Shown: positions 41,698 to 50,181, counted from the stretch's first letter. The stretch is 64,000 nucleotides of DNA from Halobacillus dabanensis (GCF_900114165.1 NZ_FOSB01000007.1:174991-238990); one strand, 5' to 3'. A program made the numbers and translations. The notes: generated from the letters alone by a model not told the origin.

Positions 41698-42321
41698 ATG
41701 GATATTAAACAACAGTATCAACAGCAGGTCGATCAAGAGGTTAAAGGGTTCCGAAACGAAGTACAGAAAATGAAGACAAGCGAGAACCCGTATTATCACG
41801 ATCAGGCGGTACTCGACTATGAAATCGGGCAAAAAAGAAAGGAACTTGAAAAACGAGTGGCCGAGATTAGCGATGAGTTCCAAAAGAAGATAGACGAGGT
41901 AGTCGAGGCCCAAGAACGTGAGGCAGCACGTAGCACCTTCCGAGTCAGCACGGCTGACCGACAACTGGCGGAGCAGTTCACAACCGACTTGAAGGCGGAG
42001 CTAACGTTCTCCTACAGTGAAGCAGACAAACGGGCAGCCTTCAATAAATTCGAGGAAAAAATTCACCACTTCGACGATGAGAGCGGTCTGTACGCTATAA
42101 AGCAAAAGTTACCTGAAGTAGCTCAGGCAGTAAACGACGACGAGTTTTCAATGAAGGAACTTCGTAAAATTAACGGAACCTTTAACGCCTTACAGACGCC
42201 GGAGGCCGAGCACCTGGAAGAGATCAAGCAAGCGAAATTGTCCGGTGTTGACACTTCTTTCCGCAGGTTGAGGTTAACGCACCCGGCATACAGCGATTAT
42301 CAAAAAGGTTATAAACGATAA
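41698..42321 (+). CDS. Coiled-coil protein of unknown function
   Basis: A 207-aa, Gln/Glu/Lys-rich helical protein. A strong coiled coil runs from about residue 1 to 80. A second helical region follows, and the C-terminus ends HPAYSDYQKGYKR. AAGGAGAGG precedes the ATG. It could be a structural or scaffolding protein, but nothing ties it to a phage family. Confidence 0.5.
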   Translation: MDIKQQYQQQVDQEVKGFRNEVQKMKTSENPYYHDQAVLDYEIGQKRKELEKRVAEISDEFQKKIDEVVEAQEREAARSTFRVSTADRQLAEQFTTDLKAELTFSYSEADKRAAFNKFEEKIHHFDDESGLYAIKQKLPEVAQAVNDDEFSMKELRKINGTFNALQTPEAEHLEEIKQAKLSGVDTSFRRLRLTHPAYSDYQKGYKR

Positions 42322-42443
42322 ACTACCGAGGTTAGCTTCTTTTATCCCCTTCTTTCTTCATAATAATTGGAACTAAATGCAAATTCAGGAGGTTTTAGTA
42401 CTATTGACGTAGAATTATGTAGGTTGAAGGGAGAGGAGCTATT

Positions 42444-43358
42444 TTGCCAAGAAGAAAAAACGTTAGGTTCGATTACTTTAAAGTGAATGCTCGAGAATAT
42501 AATCAAGAGAGGGATGTTATGGAAGACGTACCATGCGATTTAAGTGACCTTTTTCAAGGATTAAATAATACACCGGTAGTGGATAGGGTTTATAGGCTTG
42601 GAGATGACCAAGCACGTTTACAAGGGATGAGTCAAAATAACGATAAGTGGGAGTTACATTTCGTTCGGATTAGAAAAAATGGATTTCCAATTAAAACCCA
42701 CGATGACGGAACGTATGGATATTTTGAAGATTTAGATGAAGAAGAGGGCTTTGGTGAAGAAGTTTCAGTTTTGTATGATCCAACTAATTATGTAATTATG
42801 GTTAGAAGAAATATGCACAGTTTAGCTCCATCAGCAATAGCTAACTACCTTACAGACGTAATTGATGAGCCGGGTTTTACATTGTATTTTAAACCCCTTA
42901 TTCACCCTAGAGCAACAGATTTGTTAGAGGAAGACCATTTGATTAGAGGAGCTGAAATTTCGGTAGCTGATATTAAAAATGCAAGAGATACTACACGTAG
43001 GTCTTTGGGACAAATGATAACCAGAGCAAACGATATGAATGAGTCTGTAAGCGTGACATTTAAAATAAGCATTCAACAAGAAGGGTCTAGAAAACATAGT
43101 CGACTTCCAGTTTATGAGGAGCTAGGAAATTTGGTGGATGATCCTTCTGTGCAAAGCATCAAGGTTCGTAGGAAGGCGGATGAAGATGCAAAAGTGGAAC
43201 CGATTGATTTAATAAAACACAGATTAATTGACTACAGTGCTTTTACTGAAAACGATATAAGCCCACTATCGCGAAATATTCTTCATACTACAGTAATAGG
43301 GCGTATGCATAGGCTGTATCGTGAGAGGGTTGGAGATATTAATAACGTGTATGTCTAG
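42444..43358 (+). CDS. 304-aa cytosolic protein, first gene of an AT-rich pair
   Basis: RFDYFKVNAREY at the N-terminus, an acidic EDLDEEEGFGEEVSVLYD segment, then NYVIMVRRNMHSLAPSAIANYL and IDLIKHRLIDYSAF. From memory this resembles DUF6731-type proteins, which I cannot verify. No signal peptide or membrane segment is seen. The TTG start has GAGAGGAG upstream. It is visibly more AT-rich than the preceding genes and sits 15 nt before a membrane-protein gene, suggesting one functional unit. Confidence 0.6.
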   Translation: MPRRKNVRFDYFKVNAREYNQERDVMEDVPCDLSDLFQGLNNTPVVDRVYRLGDDQARLQGMSQNNDKWELHFVRIRKNGFPIKTHDDGTYGYFEDLDEEEGFGEEVSVLYDPTNYVIMVRRNMHSLAPSAIANYLTDVIDEPGFTLYFKPLIHPRATDLLEEDHLIRGAEISVADIKNARDTTRRSLGQMITRANDMNESVSVTFKISIQQEGSRKHSRLPVYEELGNLVDDPSVQSIKVRRKADEDAKVEPIDLIKHRLIDYSAFTENDISPLSRNILHTTVIGRMHRLYRERVGDINNVYV

Positions 43359-43373
43359 GGAGGAGTGTGATCC

Positions 43374-43877
43374 TTGAGGTTTATTGAAAAAATGTATCCT
43401 TATATAATTGCTCTATTAAGTGCTGTCATAGTGTACTGGTTTAAATGGGGAATTATAGATATTAATAACTTTAAGGAAATACTAAATGCAACAATAACTT
43501 TTAGTTCTATAATAATAGCTTTTTTAAGTACTATGGTTTCAATATTTATATCTTTAGCCGGTTCTCATGTAATGCAAAGGATAAAAGATGAAGATGGGGA
43601 AGGCTTACTTACTTCATATATTGCGCAGACTGTTATTGGTGGATTGTTATTAGTTGTCTATTCAATGGTCTTACTAATGTGTTTGGATTACAACGGTAAA
43701 TATACGTATTTAATGTTAAGTGCATTTATATTTTTGATTACTTTTCTACTTTCTTCTTCATATAGAATACTAAACTTAACTTCTAAAATACTCAAAAACG
43801 CATTGGAGGAATCTAAGGGGTCAAACCCTGAACCGAAGAGAAAAGTTGCTAAACCAACGTTGAAAAAAAACGACTAA
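43374..43877 (+). CDS. Four-helix membrane protein, second gene of the AT-rich pair
   Basis: A 167-aa protein with four hydrophobic helices (about residues 9-27, 40-62, 83-106 and 112-132) and a basic, Lys-rich C-terminal tail (KRKVAKPTLKKND). The TTG start has GGGAGGAG upstream. Gene spacing predicts co-translation with the 304-aa protein. A small membrane effector beside a cytosolic protein recalls Kiwa and other membrane-acting defence systems in layout only. Confidence 0.65.
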   Translation: MRFIEKMYPYIIALLSAVIVYWFKWGIIDINNFKEILNATITFSSIIIAFLSTMVSIFISLAGSHVMQRIKDEDGEGLLTSYIAQTVIGGLLLVVYSMVLLMCLDYNGKYTYLMLSAFIFLITFLLSSSYRILNLTSKILKNALEESKGSNPEPKRKVAKPTLKKND

Positions 43878-43905
43878 CTAGAAACTGGAGAGGGGGTCGG
43901 TCATT

Positions 43906-45075
43906 GTGGGATTTTTCGATTCAATCCTTAAGGCGTTTAAAGAAGCGAGTAAACCGAAGCAGACGCCAAAATCAAGCGTTAAAAAACAGTCATCTTCGAA
44001 ACCTTCGATAGAAACTAAAGTCGAGGTGAAAACGAGGAGTTATAACGATGGCCAGGTCAACATTGACCCGATTCTCACGAAGAAGTTATCTAACGGGTTA
44101 CTTCCCGGTGAAGTATTGCTAATCGATTGGATCACGGGTAAAAAGCAGAACGTTCGATTTCCTCAATACTACGAGAGGACATACGGCATTAAACCCGAAC
44201 GTTCACTGAAAAAGCTCGTAAAGAATGGGTACATATCGGAAGCAACACCGGTAGAATCGTTAGTTTCGTTTAAACTGCCGGAGTTAAAAGAAGCGTTAAA
44301 ATCGAAGCAACTGAAAGTTAGCGGTAAGAAAGCCGACCTCATTTCGAGGATTTCGGAAAACTTTTCGGATTCCGAGGTCATGTCATTGGTTGGCGATAGT
44401 CTAACGCTGAAAGTAACGGAGAAGGGCGAGAAGACGCTCGAGGAATACTACTATATCGTTCCTGCTCATCGTAATGACTCAAAAGATGGCGTTTATAACG
44501 TTCCGAACGCGATCCGGCACGTCAAAAAGCTTAACTATAAGCCTAATAATGGAGATATCTCGTGGGCTTTGTTCCAACAAGCGTATATTGATTACGCTGA
44601 GAAACGGGATTACGGATTAATGCGAAACGTTATCCTAAACAAAGCAATGCAGTTGGAAAGGGAAAAGAAATATGAATCGGCGCTGTTCCAATACTTAAGG
44701 GTGTTCATTTTCGATACAAGTGGGTTACAAAATGGCAGACACTTAGAGCATCCGAAATACGCAATGATTCCTCAACCGATGGGGCGTTTTGTGAAGGTTC
44801 TAGTGAAGAGATTAGACATAGACGAGACTGGACTGCGTGACCATTTCGATAAAACGTGGGGAAAAGTTAGAGGGGAATTAGAGTTCCATTATTTAACGAA
44901 AGACGAGTGTTTCCGTTGCCTTTTAAACTCGATAACTGAGGAAGAAGACGGGACTGAGAAAGTTAAAGAACAACTTTTAAAAGCGTATGATCGACTTACA
45001 AACGAGTTTAACGAGAAGTCACTACGTAAGAAATACGGGCTAAGTTTACCGATTGATCTCGATAAGTACGATTAA
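43906..45075 (+). CDS. SAP-domain protein
   Basis: A 389-aa protein. A Lys/Ser-rich N-terminal linker (15-40) is followed by a region ending YYERTYGIKPE. A SAP-like helix-extended-helix DNA-binding motif follows (SFKLPELKEALKSKQLKVSG then KKADLISRI, about residues 122-152). The C-terminal half is helical with repeat-like features and ends LPIDLDKYD. Related SAP proteins occur in prophages and mobile elements. The GTG start has GAGAGGGGG upstream, 28 nt after the membrane-protein gene. Confidence 0.68.
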   Translation: MGFFDSILKAFKEASKPKQTPKSSVKKQSSSKPSIETKVEVKTRSYNDGQVNIDPILTKKLSNGLLPGEVLLIDWITGKKQNVRFPQYYERTYGIKPERSLKKLVKNGYISEATPVESLVSFKLPELKEALKSKQLKVSGKKADLISRISENFSDSEVMSLVGDSLTLKVTEKGEKTLEEYYYIVPAHRNDSKDGVYNVPNAIRHVKKLNYKPNNGDISWALFQQAYIDYAEKRDYGLMRNVILNKAMQLEREKKYESALFQYLRVFIFDTSGLQNGRHLEHPKYAMIPQPMGRFVKVLVKRLDIDETGLRDHFDKTWGKVRGELEFHYLTKDECFRCLLNSITEEEDGTEKVKEQLLKAYDRLTNEFNEKSLRKKYGLSLPIDLDKYD

Positions 45076-45077
45076 TG

Positions 45078-45107
45078 AAGCGCGGGGCTACGCAGCCTCG
45101 CTTTTTC
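45078..45107 (+). terminator. Terminator after the SAP gene
   Basis: AAGCGCGGGGC / GCCTCGCTT stem with a short loop and CTTTTTC tail, 3 nt after the stop codon. Confidence 0.65.
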
Positions 45108-45178
45108 TATGCGAAAAGAGGAAAATGCGGAAGGTTGTCGAATATAACTCCGATGACATATTACAAGGAGCGTTATAC

Positions 45179-45421
45179 ATGAACGATTATCGTTACCGCA
45201 AGCAGATTTTTCTCGAGTTCGCCGGCTCTTCCCGTTTTGACATTGATAAGTGCATTCTTCTCCCGGATGGTGAACGATCCATTACCGTATCTGATCGTCT
45301 TAATCCGGATCATTCGACCACCTACGTACAGTCCCACATACCGACTATCTCTGACGATGAAATCCGCAGTTTTCTCCTACGACAGATGAAGGTTATACAA
45401 TCGGGGATTTACGATGAGTAA
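45179..45421 (+). CDS. Small protein of unknown function
   Basis: An 80-aa protein starting MNDYRYRKQIFLEFAGSSRF. AAGGAG lies 8 nt before this ATG; earlier in-frame starts (45125 or 45053) have poorer sites and would cross the preceding terminator. No family is recognised. The gap to the next gene holds a TTGAAA / TATATT promoter-like pair near 45472 and a 7-bp inverted repeat ATGTAAT / ATTACAT near 45511-45546. Confidence 0.5.
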   Translation: MNDYRYRKQIFLEFAGSSRFDIDKCILLPDGERSITVSDRLNPDHSTTYVQSHIPTISDDEIRSFLLRQMKVIQSGIYDE

Positions 45422-45563
45422 CAGCGTGACTCAATAGCCTAGATTTTTTCTCTCGAAACTGAAACTTTTTTATTGAAAACCTATTGTAATCACCCATATA
45501 TTCCCTTAGTATGTAATGAGTGGAATTATTACGAAAGTATTACATATTTAGGGGGAGAGTTAT

Positions 45564-46130
45564 ATGAAGAAGTTTTTTAAGTTCGGGTGTCTCGGGGTTA
45601 TCGCCCTTGTTGTTCTAGGAGTGATTTTTGCTTCACTTGGAGGCGAGGACGATACAGCGTCTACAGATGGAGAGAACACGGAAACGTCGGCTGACGGTGA
45701 AAGTTCCGAAGAAAAAGAACAAACTTATAGCATTGGCGATAAAGTGGAAGTCGGAAAAATGGCGTTTACTGCTAACGAGAAAACAACGGCTAGCACAGTC
45801 GGTCCAGAAATGCTTCAAGAAGAAGCTAACGGTAAATACGTACTGGTCGACGTCACTGTTATAAATAACGGGAACGAGGCTAACACGGTTGATAGTTCTA
45901 TGTTTAAGCTGAAATTTGAAGACAAAACTTACGAGGCTGATTCAGCAGCCACGATGGCAGCTAACGAAGATGCCGTAGAGTTCTTCTTAGCCGAAGTTAA
46001 TCCAGACTCAACTATCGAAGGTAAAGTTGCTTTTGATATCAACGCTGAAACAGCAGAAAAAGACGGGTTGAAACTTCAAGTATCCGAAGGTGTATTCGGT
46101 ACTAACACGAAAACAATTGACCTTAAATAA
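45564..46130 (+). CDS. DUF4352-type secreted or membrane-anchored protein
   Basis: A 188-aa protein. An N-terminal hydrophobic segment (residues 10-26) is followed by a low-complexity Glu/Ser/Thr linker (27-52) and an immunoglobulin-like DUF4352 domain (about 55-185). The domain carries the characteristic YVLVDVTVINNGNEA and MFKLKFEDKTY. Such proteins sit on the outer surface, often on mobile elements, with unknown partners. GGGGGAGAG precedes the ATG. Confidence 0.75.
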   Translation: MKKFFKFGCLGVIALVVLGVIFASLGGEDDTASTDGENTETSADGESSEEKEQTYSIGDKVEVGKMAFTANEKTTASTVGPEMLQEEANGKYVLVDVTVINNGNEANTVDSSMFKLKFEDKTYEADSAATMAANEDAVEFFLAEVNPDSTIEGKVAFDINAETAEKDGLKLQVSEGVFGTNTKTIDLK

Positions 46131-46142
46131 CGAGAAAACAAA

Positions 46143-46166
46143 GGGCGGGGTAATACCCGTCTTTTT
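46143..46166 (+). terminator. Terminator after the DUF4352 gene
   Basis: GGGCGGG / CCCGTCT stem (with G-U pairs) and a TTTTT tail, 13 nt after the stop codon. Confidence 0.6.
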
Positions 46167-46474
46167 CATGCTTTTACCGTGTTGTTTTACTCGCCTAATA
46201 ACGTACTTATGTTCTATGTTTTCAACGGTGATGCAAAGAGGCGCCCTCAGAGCGAAATTATTTTCGTTAAGACGGGGGTTAGTCCGACTCGATTCAACAG
46301 AGAGCGATTCTCGTAAATGACTTGTCATTCATCGGTAAGTATCGTAACATAGACGTTAGAAATGATTTGATACGGAATCAAGCACGTATGTGTAATCGAC
46401 TAACCGTGTGACCCCCCCTTAAAGACTCAACGGGTAAGCAAACGGCAAGCAACGTATTTTTCAACACAATAAGC
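46167..46474. other. Gene-free right end of the element
   Basis: 308 nt between the last element gene and attR. No coding frame with a ribosome binding site. Two similar AGCAA-containing motifs near 46437-46455 could be integrase arm sites, but this is weak. Confidence 0.4.
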
Positions 46475-46518
46475 GTTTCCTAAACCGTGTGCCGCAGGTT
46501 CGAATCCTGCCGGGGGCG
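46475..46518 (+). repeat. attR (44-bp direct repeat of tRNA-Arg 3' end)
   Basis: It matches 32470-32513 with a single C/T difference at 46492. It is only the 3' part of the tRNA, without acceptor 5' strand, D arm or promoter, so it is not a gene. Confidence 0.92.
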
Positions 46519-46524
46519 TTTATT

Positions 46525-46554
46525 GCTGAAGCTTAAGTTAGCTTCAGCTTTTTT
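46525..46554 (+). terminator. Probable original terminator of tRNA-Arg, displaced
   Basis: GCTGAAGCT / AGCTTCAGC stem followed by TTTTTT, 7 nt beyond attR. Before insertion it would have lain just behind tRNA-Arg(CCU). Confidence 0.8.
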
Positions 46555-47022
46555 ATTGCCTGAGAAATAACTAAAATGTTCCGAACAGCTATATTCTATC
46601 GGGTCATAAGCAATCAGCCTTGTGGAAGGGGGGAACCTTTCTCCAAACATTTTGCTTAACATGTCTCCCAAGGTATCCTGTTTTTTCTCACTTCTTGCCA
46701 TTTATTAGTAGAGGGCTTTTCCCGGGAAATAATGCGTTGGGAATCAATCATGCTTTGACGAACATGGCAAAATTCATAATAGCAGCAACAGGAACGGTTT
46801 ATGTCCAGTATTTCTTCCTTAGCCCACATTTCAGAAAAAAATGTTACTATTTGATTTTGACTATTTTTGTCACATTGTAAAACAGTTAGGAATACAGAAA
46901 TGTTGCTCTATTTCGTGTTCACTTCTTTGGAACTTTTCTTAAAACCGTTCGTAAAGGTAGCAGAAAGTAAATAGATTGATGTTTATCAGCTGACAAAAAA
47001 GAATGGAAAGGAGTGAGAGAAG
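46555..47022. other. Gene-poor stretch right of the element
   Basis: Two short opposing frames exist (minus 46480-46701, plus 46620-46880), but neither has a convincing ribosome binding site or family. I call no gene here. Confidence 0.4.
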
Positions 47023-47676
47023 ATGAAGTTACAGGTGATTTCCGCTCTTATTCTAGCTCTTATACTTACTCAACTGCCTATCGCAGGAAAATACTTTGCC
47101 ATATTAAACACAATGATTCATGAAAGTGGTCATTCGCTCATGGCACTAATTACTGGCGGAGAAGTAAGGCGTGTATCTTTACTACCAAATACATCAGGCT
47201 TCGCCCTCACGGGGCATACTTCCTGGATAGGACAAGTGCTGACCAGTTTGGCTGGTTATGTTTTTGCCTCCTTTTTTGCTTTTGTTTTCTTCTGGTTGGT
47301 TAGCCGGGGCCAATATAAATGGATGGTATACATTTTAATGGGTTTTCTTTTGATTAACTTAATCTTTTGGGTCCGAAATGTGTATGGGCTTTTTTGGATT
47401 TTCACCTTTGGCGCAGGTTTCATCTGGTTATTAAGGTCTGGACATGAACAAGTAGTGCACTATGTCCTTCTCTTCTTAGCGTCCCTCATCCTTGTCGAGT
47501 CTGTGACAAGCGCATTTGAAATCATGTGGATCAGCCTTGTTTCGCCTGGACAAGCAGGAGATGCAGCGAACTTAGCCCGTGCCACAAAATTCATCCCAGC
47601 CCCGTTTTGGGGGATTCTATTTTTCGTTCAAGCTTTATATTTCGCTCTCCTCTCTATAAAACGTGTGTTTCCTTAA
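47023..47676 (+). CDS. M50-family membrane metallopeptidase
   Basis: A 217-aa integral membrane protein with about six hydrophobic segments. IHESGHSL near residue 33 is the HExxH zinc motif inside a membrane segment, as in M50/M50B peptidases related to site-2 proteases. No PDZ domain is seen. AAAGGAGTGAG precedes the ATG. The substrate is unknown. Confidence 0.78.
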   Translation: MKLQVISALILALILTQLPIAGKYFAILNTMIHESGHSLMALITGGEVRRVSLLPNTSGFALTGHTSWIGQVLTSLAGYVFASFFAFVFFWLVSRGQYKWMVYILMGFLLINLIFWVRNVYGLFWIFTFGAGFIWLLRSGHEQVVHYVLLFLASLILVESVTSAFEIMWISLVSPGQAGDAANLARATKFIPAPFWGILFFVQALYFALLSIKRVFP

Positions 47677-47783
47677 GAAAAGGGTGCATGATTTAATCAA
47701 AAAAGAAAAAATTCCGCTCATGCCCTGCCCTCTAATTCACTTTTGAATAAGGTATTAAAGTAGGAAAGAGAGGAGGGAATTAA

Positions 47784-47894
47784 ATGAGCGGAGGATACGG
47801 TGGCGGATTCGCGCTATTAGTTGTTTTGTTCATCCTTTTGATTATCATTGGTGCATCTTATGTAGGTGGCCGTGGCTACGGATACGGATATTAA
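47784..47894 (+). CDS. YjcZ-family sporulation peptide
   Basis: A 36-aa peptide. [20 protein letters not shown] continues with a short hydrophobic stretch to GGRGYGYGY. This Gly/Tyr-flanked single-helix pattern is that of YjcZ-type small sporulation proteins, usually produced in the mother cell or spore coat. GAGGAGGGAA precedes the ATG by 6 nt, and a terminator follows at once. It is shorter than usual gene-calling limits. Confidence 0.85.
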   Translation: MSGGYGGGFALLVVLFILLIIIGASYVGGRGYGYGY

Positions 47895-47903
47895 TCAGTA
47901 AGG

Positions 47904-47930
47904 AAAGCGGGAATTGTTTCCCGCTTTTTA
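47904..47930 (+). terminator. Terminator after the YjcZ-type gene
   Basis: AAAGCGGGA / TCCCGCTTT stem with TTTA tail, 9 nt after the stop codon. Confidence 0.8.
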
Positions 47931-48004
47931 CATAAAATGAAACGTTTTTGATGGATTGATAAGGGGTATAAGAGAACTAGAATAATTGGACGGGGGATTC
48001 GTTT

Positions 48005-48256
48005 ATGGATTTAAAAGACCGATTGATTACTCAAGGTTATGATCAAATTGATATTTTGATTGTAGGAGAGGATGGAGAACAAACGACCGTACCGGGTGTC
48101 ACCCTTCACAAAGTGACGGACTTAGAGTACAAGTTGTACCTGGAACCAGAGAGTATTACTTATCACTTCAAAGAGGAACACCCTTATTTTGAAGCTGAAC
48201 AGAAGGATGAAGACGGTGGGGAAAAGAAAATAAAAGGGTTCATCCTTGAATGGTAA
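48005..48256 (+). CDS. Small acidic protein of unknown function
   Basis: An 83-aa acidic protein starting MDLKDRLITQGYDQIDILIV. No membrane segment or family is recognised. ACGGGGGA lies about 7 nt before the ATG. A GU-containing hairpin with a T-run follows at about 48256-48282. Confidence 0.55.
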   Translation: MDLKDRLITQGYDQIDILIVGEDGEQTTVPGVTLHKVTDLEYKLYLEPESITYHFKEEHPYFEAEQKDEDGGEKKIKGFILEW

Positions 48257-48436
48257 AAGTCCTGTTCCCAGGGCTTTTTTGTTTAAAGATTTATATCCCA
48301 AGGTTGTACATCACTTTATCATGGACTGTCTCCAGCTTCAGCATGATCCCGTGGAGGTCTTATTCCCCATCTCTTTAAAAAAAGTGTATGGAGATTGTTT
48401 GGCCAAAGCTTGTCAGCAGGGCACGGCGCTTGTACT

Positions 48437-48619
48437 TTATTTATTCCCTATACGATGTTTGCGATCAGCTATTCCACCAATGATCAATAACGCACCGGAG
48501 ACAAACAACATTACGGAAACCATTGTGTTATTAATAGCACACAATAAGACTATAGCTGCAATTATGTTCCCTGTCCCTATTAATCCCAGGATGAAGAACA
48601 TTTGGTTCTGTTTTTGCAT
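48437..48619 (-). CDS. Small two-helix membrane protein
   Basis: A 60-aa protein with two membrane helices (residues 8-27 and 33-48) and a basic C-terminus (DRKHRIGNK). On the minus strand AAGGAAGG lies 5 nt before the ATG, which makes it more credible than the longer opposite-strand frame. No family is recognised. Confidence 0.6.
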   Translation of the reverse strand: MQKQNQMFFILGLIGTGNIIAAIVLLCAINNTMVSVMLFVSGALLIIGGIADRKHRIGNK

Positions 48620-48728
48620 GGAAACCTTCCTTTTTTTGGATCTTCGTCTTTATCATAACGTATTTGCCTGTTTATGTTCACCCTGAAGGTGGAATGGAAA
48701 TGGTAAACCCTAACAGGAGGTCATCATT

Positions 48729-50180
48729 TTGTTGAAACATGAATTGTACATTAATGGCGAATATACAACATCCAATGGATCAGAATTGATTGATATTATT
48801 AATCCGGCGACAGAAGAGGTTATCTCCCAGACACCTAAAGGCACGGAAGATGATGTGAATCGGGCAGTGGAAGCTGCTTTTGAAGCACAGAAAGGTTGGG
48901 AGCTGACGCCTAATATTGAAAGGGGGCAAATTGTAAGGAAGCTGGGCGACCGCATGGAAGAAAATCGTGCGACTTTTATTGATTTACTGCAAGAAGAACA
49001 AGGGAAAGATTATGAGCTTGCCAGCGGTGAAGTAGATCTTGCCATCGATTATTTCCGCTATATGTCTGAATGGGCCAGAAGGATTGAAGGAGAGGTTGTA
49101 CCGAGTGATCGAAAAAATGAAAATATCTTCATATATAAAAAACCGATCGGTGTCGTAGCAGGAATCGTACCCTGGAATTTCCCAGTCTTCATTTTAGCAA
49201 GAAAAGTAGCTACAGCATTAGTGACAGGTAATACAATAGTATTGAAGCCGAGTCAGCAAACTCCAAACACAGCGATGGAGTTCACGAAAATAGTCGACTC
49301 GATGGAGGAGATTCCTGAAGGAGTCTATAATGTCGTAACCGGCACAGGATCAGAGATTGGTAATGCTCTTGCCACTCACCCAAATGTCCATATGGTTTCG
49401 ATGACAGGTAGCGTCCCTGCAGGTACAAAGGTAATGGAAGCTGCCGCACAAAATATTACGAAAGTGAACCTTGAATTAGGTGGGAAGGCTCCCGCCATTG
49501 TTACAGAAAATGCTGATTTAGATATAGCTGCAGACAGTATTACCACCTCAAGGTTAGCTAACAATGGACAGGCATGTACGAATGCGGAACGTGTGTATGT
49601 CCATGAAAGTGTTGCAGAAGAGCTTATTGGCAAACTTCGGCATAAATTTGAGTCCTTGACTCTTGGAAATCCCCGGGAGAATAAAGAAGCTGACGTAGGA
49701 CCTCTTGTCAGTAAAGATCGCTTGGAAGAAGTAGAAACAATGGTTAAAGAAGCGGTAAATGAAGGGGCGAGAGTCGAAATCGGGGGTGAACGTGGTGACT
49801 TAGAAAAAGGTTATTTCTATAAACCTACGATTTTGACCAATGTGGAACAGGATATGGATATTATACAGGAAGAAATATTCGGTCCAGTCATTCCTATAGC
49901 AACATATAAAACGCTGGACGAAGCTATTGATAAAGGGAATGACACAGACTATGGGCTTTCCTCGTCCGTATATACAGATGACATGAATGAAGCGATGAGG
50001 GTAGTCAATGAGTTGAAATTTGGAGAAACATTTGTAAACCGTGAGAATTTCGAAGCTGTCCAGGGTTACCATGCTGGAATGAGAAAATCTGGACTTGGTG
50101 GAACGGATGGAAAACACGGGATGGAAGACTTCCTTGTCACGCAAACTGTCTATATGCAATATAAAGATGATAAGCAATAA
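48729..50180 (+). CDS. NAD-dependent aldehyde dehydrogenase, AldA-like
   Basis: A 483-aa aldehyde dehydrogenase. VPWNFPVFILARKVA (about residue 148) binds NAD, LELGGKAPAIV (about 249) has the catalytic Glu, and NNGQACTNAERVYV (about 280) the catalytic Cys. FGETFVNRENFEAVQGYHAG near the C-terminus is characteristic of lactaldehyde/glycolaldehyde dehydrogenases (AldA). AGGAGG lies 8 nt before a TTG at 48729. Substrate assignment is inferred. Confidence 0.87.
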   Translation: MLKHELYINGEYTTSNGSELIDIINPATEEVISQTPKGTEDDVNRAVEAAFEAQKGWELTPNIERGQIVRKLGDRMEENRATFIDLLQEEQGKDYELASGEVDLAIDYFRYMSEWARRIEGEVVPSDRKNENIFIYKKPIGVVAGIVPWNFPVFILARKVATALVTGNTIVLKPSQQTPNTAMEFTKIVDSMEEIPEGVYNVVTGTGSEIGNALATHPNVHMVSMTGSVPAGTKVMEAAAQNITKVNLELGGKAPAIVTENADLDIAADSITTSRLANNGQACTNAERVYVHESVAEELIGKLRHKFESLTLGNPRENKEADVGPLVSKDRLEEVETMVKEAVNEGARVEIGGERGDLEKGYFYKPTILTNVEQDMDIIQEEIFGPVIPIATYKTLDEAIDKGNDTDYGLSSSVYTDDMNEAMRVVNELKFGETFVNRENFEAVQGYHAGMRKSGLGGTDGKHGMEDFLVTQTVYMQYKDDKQ

Positions 50181-50181
50181 A

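Larger units (their letters stand above)
32514..46518. mobile_element. 14.0-kb integrative element in tRNA-Arg(CCU)
   Basis: It is bounded by the 44-bp direct repeats and starts with a tyrosine integrase 149 bp inside attL. Inside are a second tyrosine recombinase, a Rep-like protein next to three iterons, an Xre-type regulator, two nucleases, about ten tiny ORFs, a SAP-domain protein and a DUF4352 protein. Codon use differs from the flanks, with many CGA/CGG, ACG and GCG codons. The dispersed repeat of the host genome is absent. No terminase, capsid, relaxase or type IV secretion gene is recognisable. I read it as an integrated plasmid-like or satellite element. Confidence 0.88.

Noticed and set aside
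46475..46518. A second tRNA-Arg gene
   Set aside because: Only the 3' 44 nt are present. It is the attR copy.
32514..46518. Prophage or conjugative element
   Set aside because: No terminase, portal, capsid, holin, relaxase, coupling protein or VirB-type gene is recognisable.
46480..46701. 73-aa minus-strand frame at the right border (MARSEKKQDTLGDMLSKMFG...)
   Set aside because: No ribosome binding site. It runs through the displaced terminator and attR, so it is probably chance, although the first 45 residues could be a gene remnant.
48246..48686. 146-aa plus-strand frame opposite a small membrane-protein gene
   Set aside because: The minus-strand gene has a good ribosome binding site and sensible membrane topology; the plus frame has neither.
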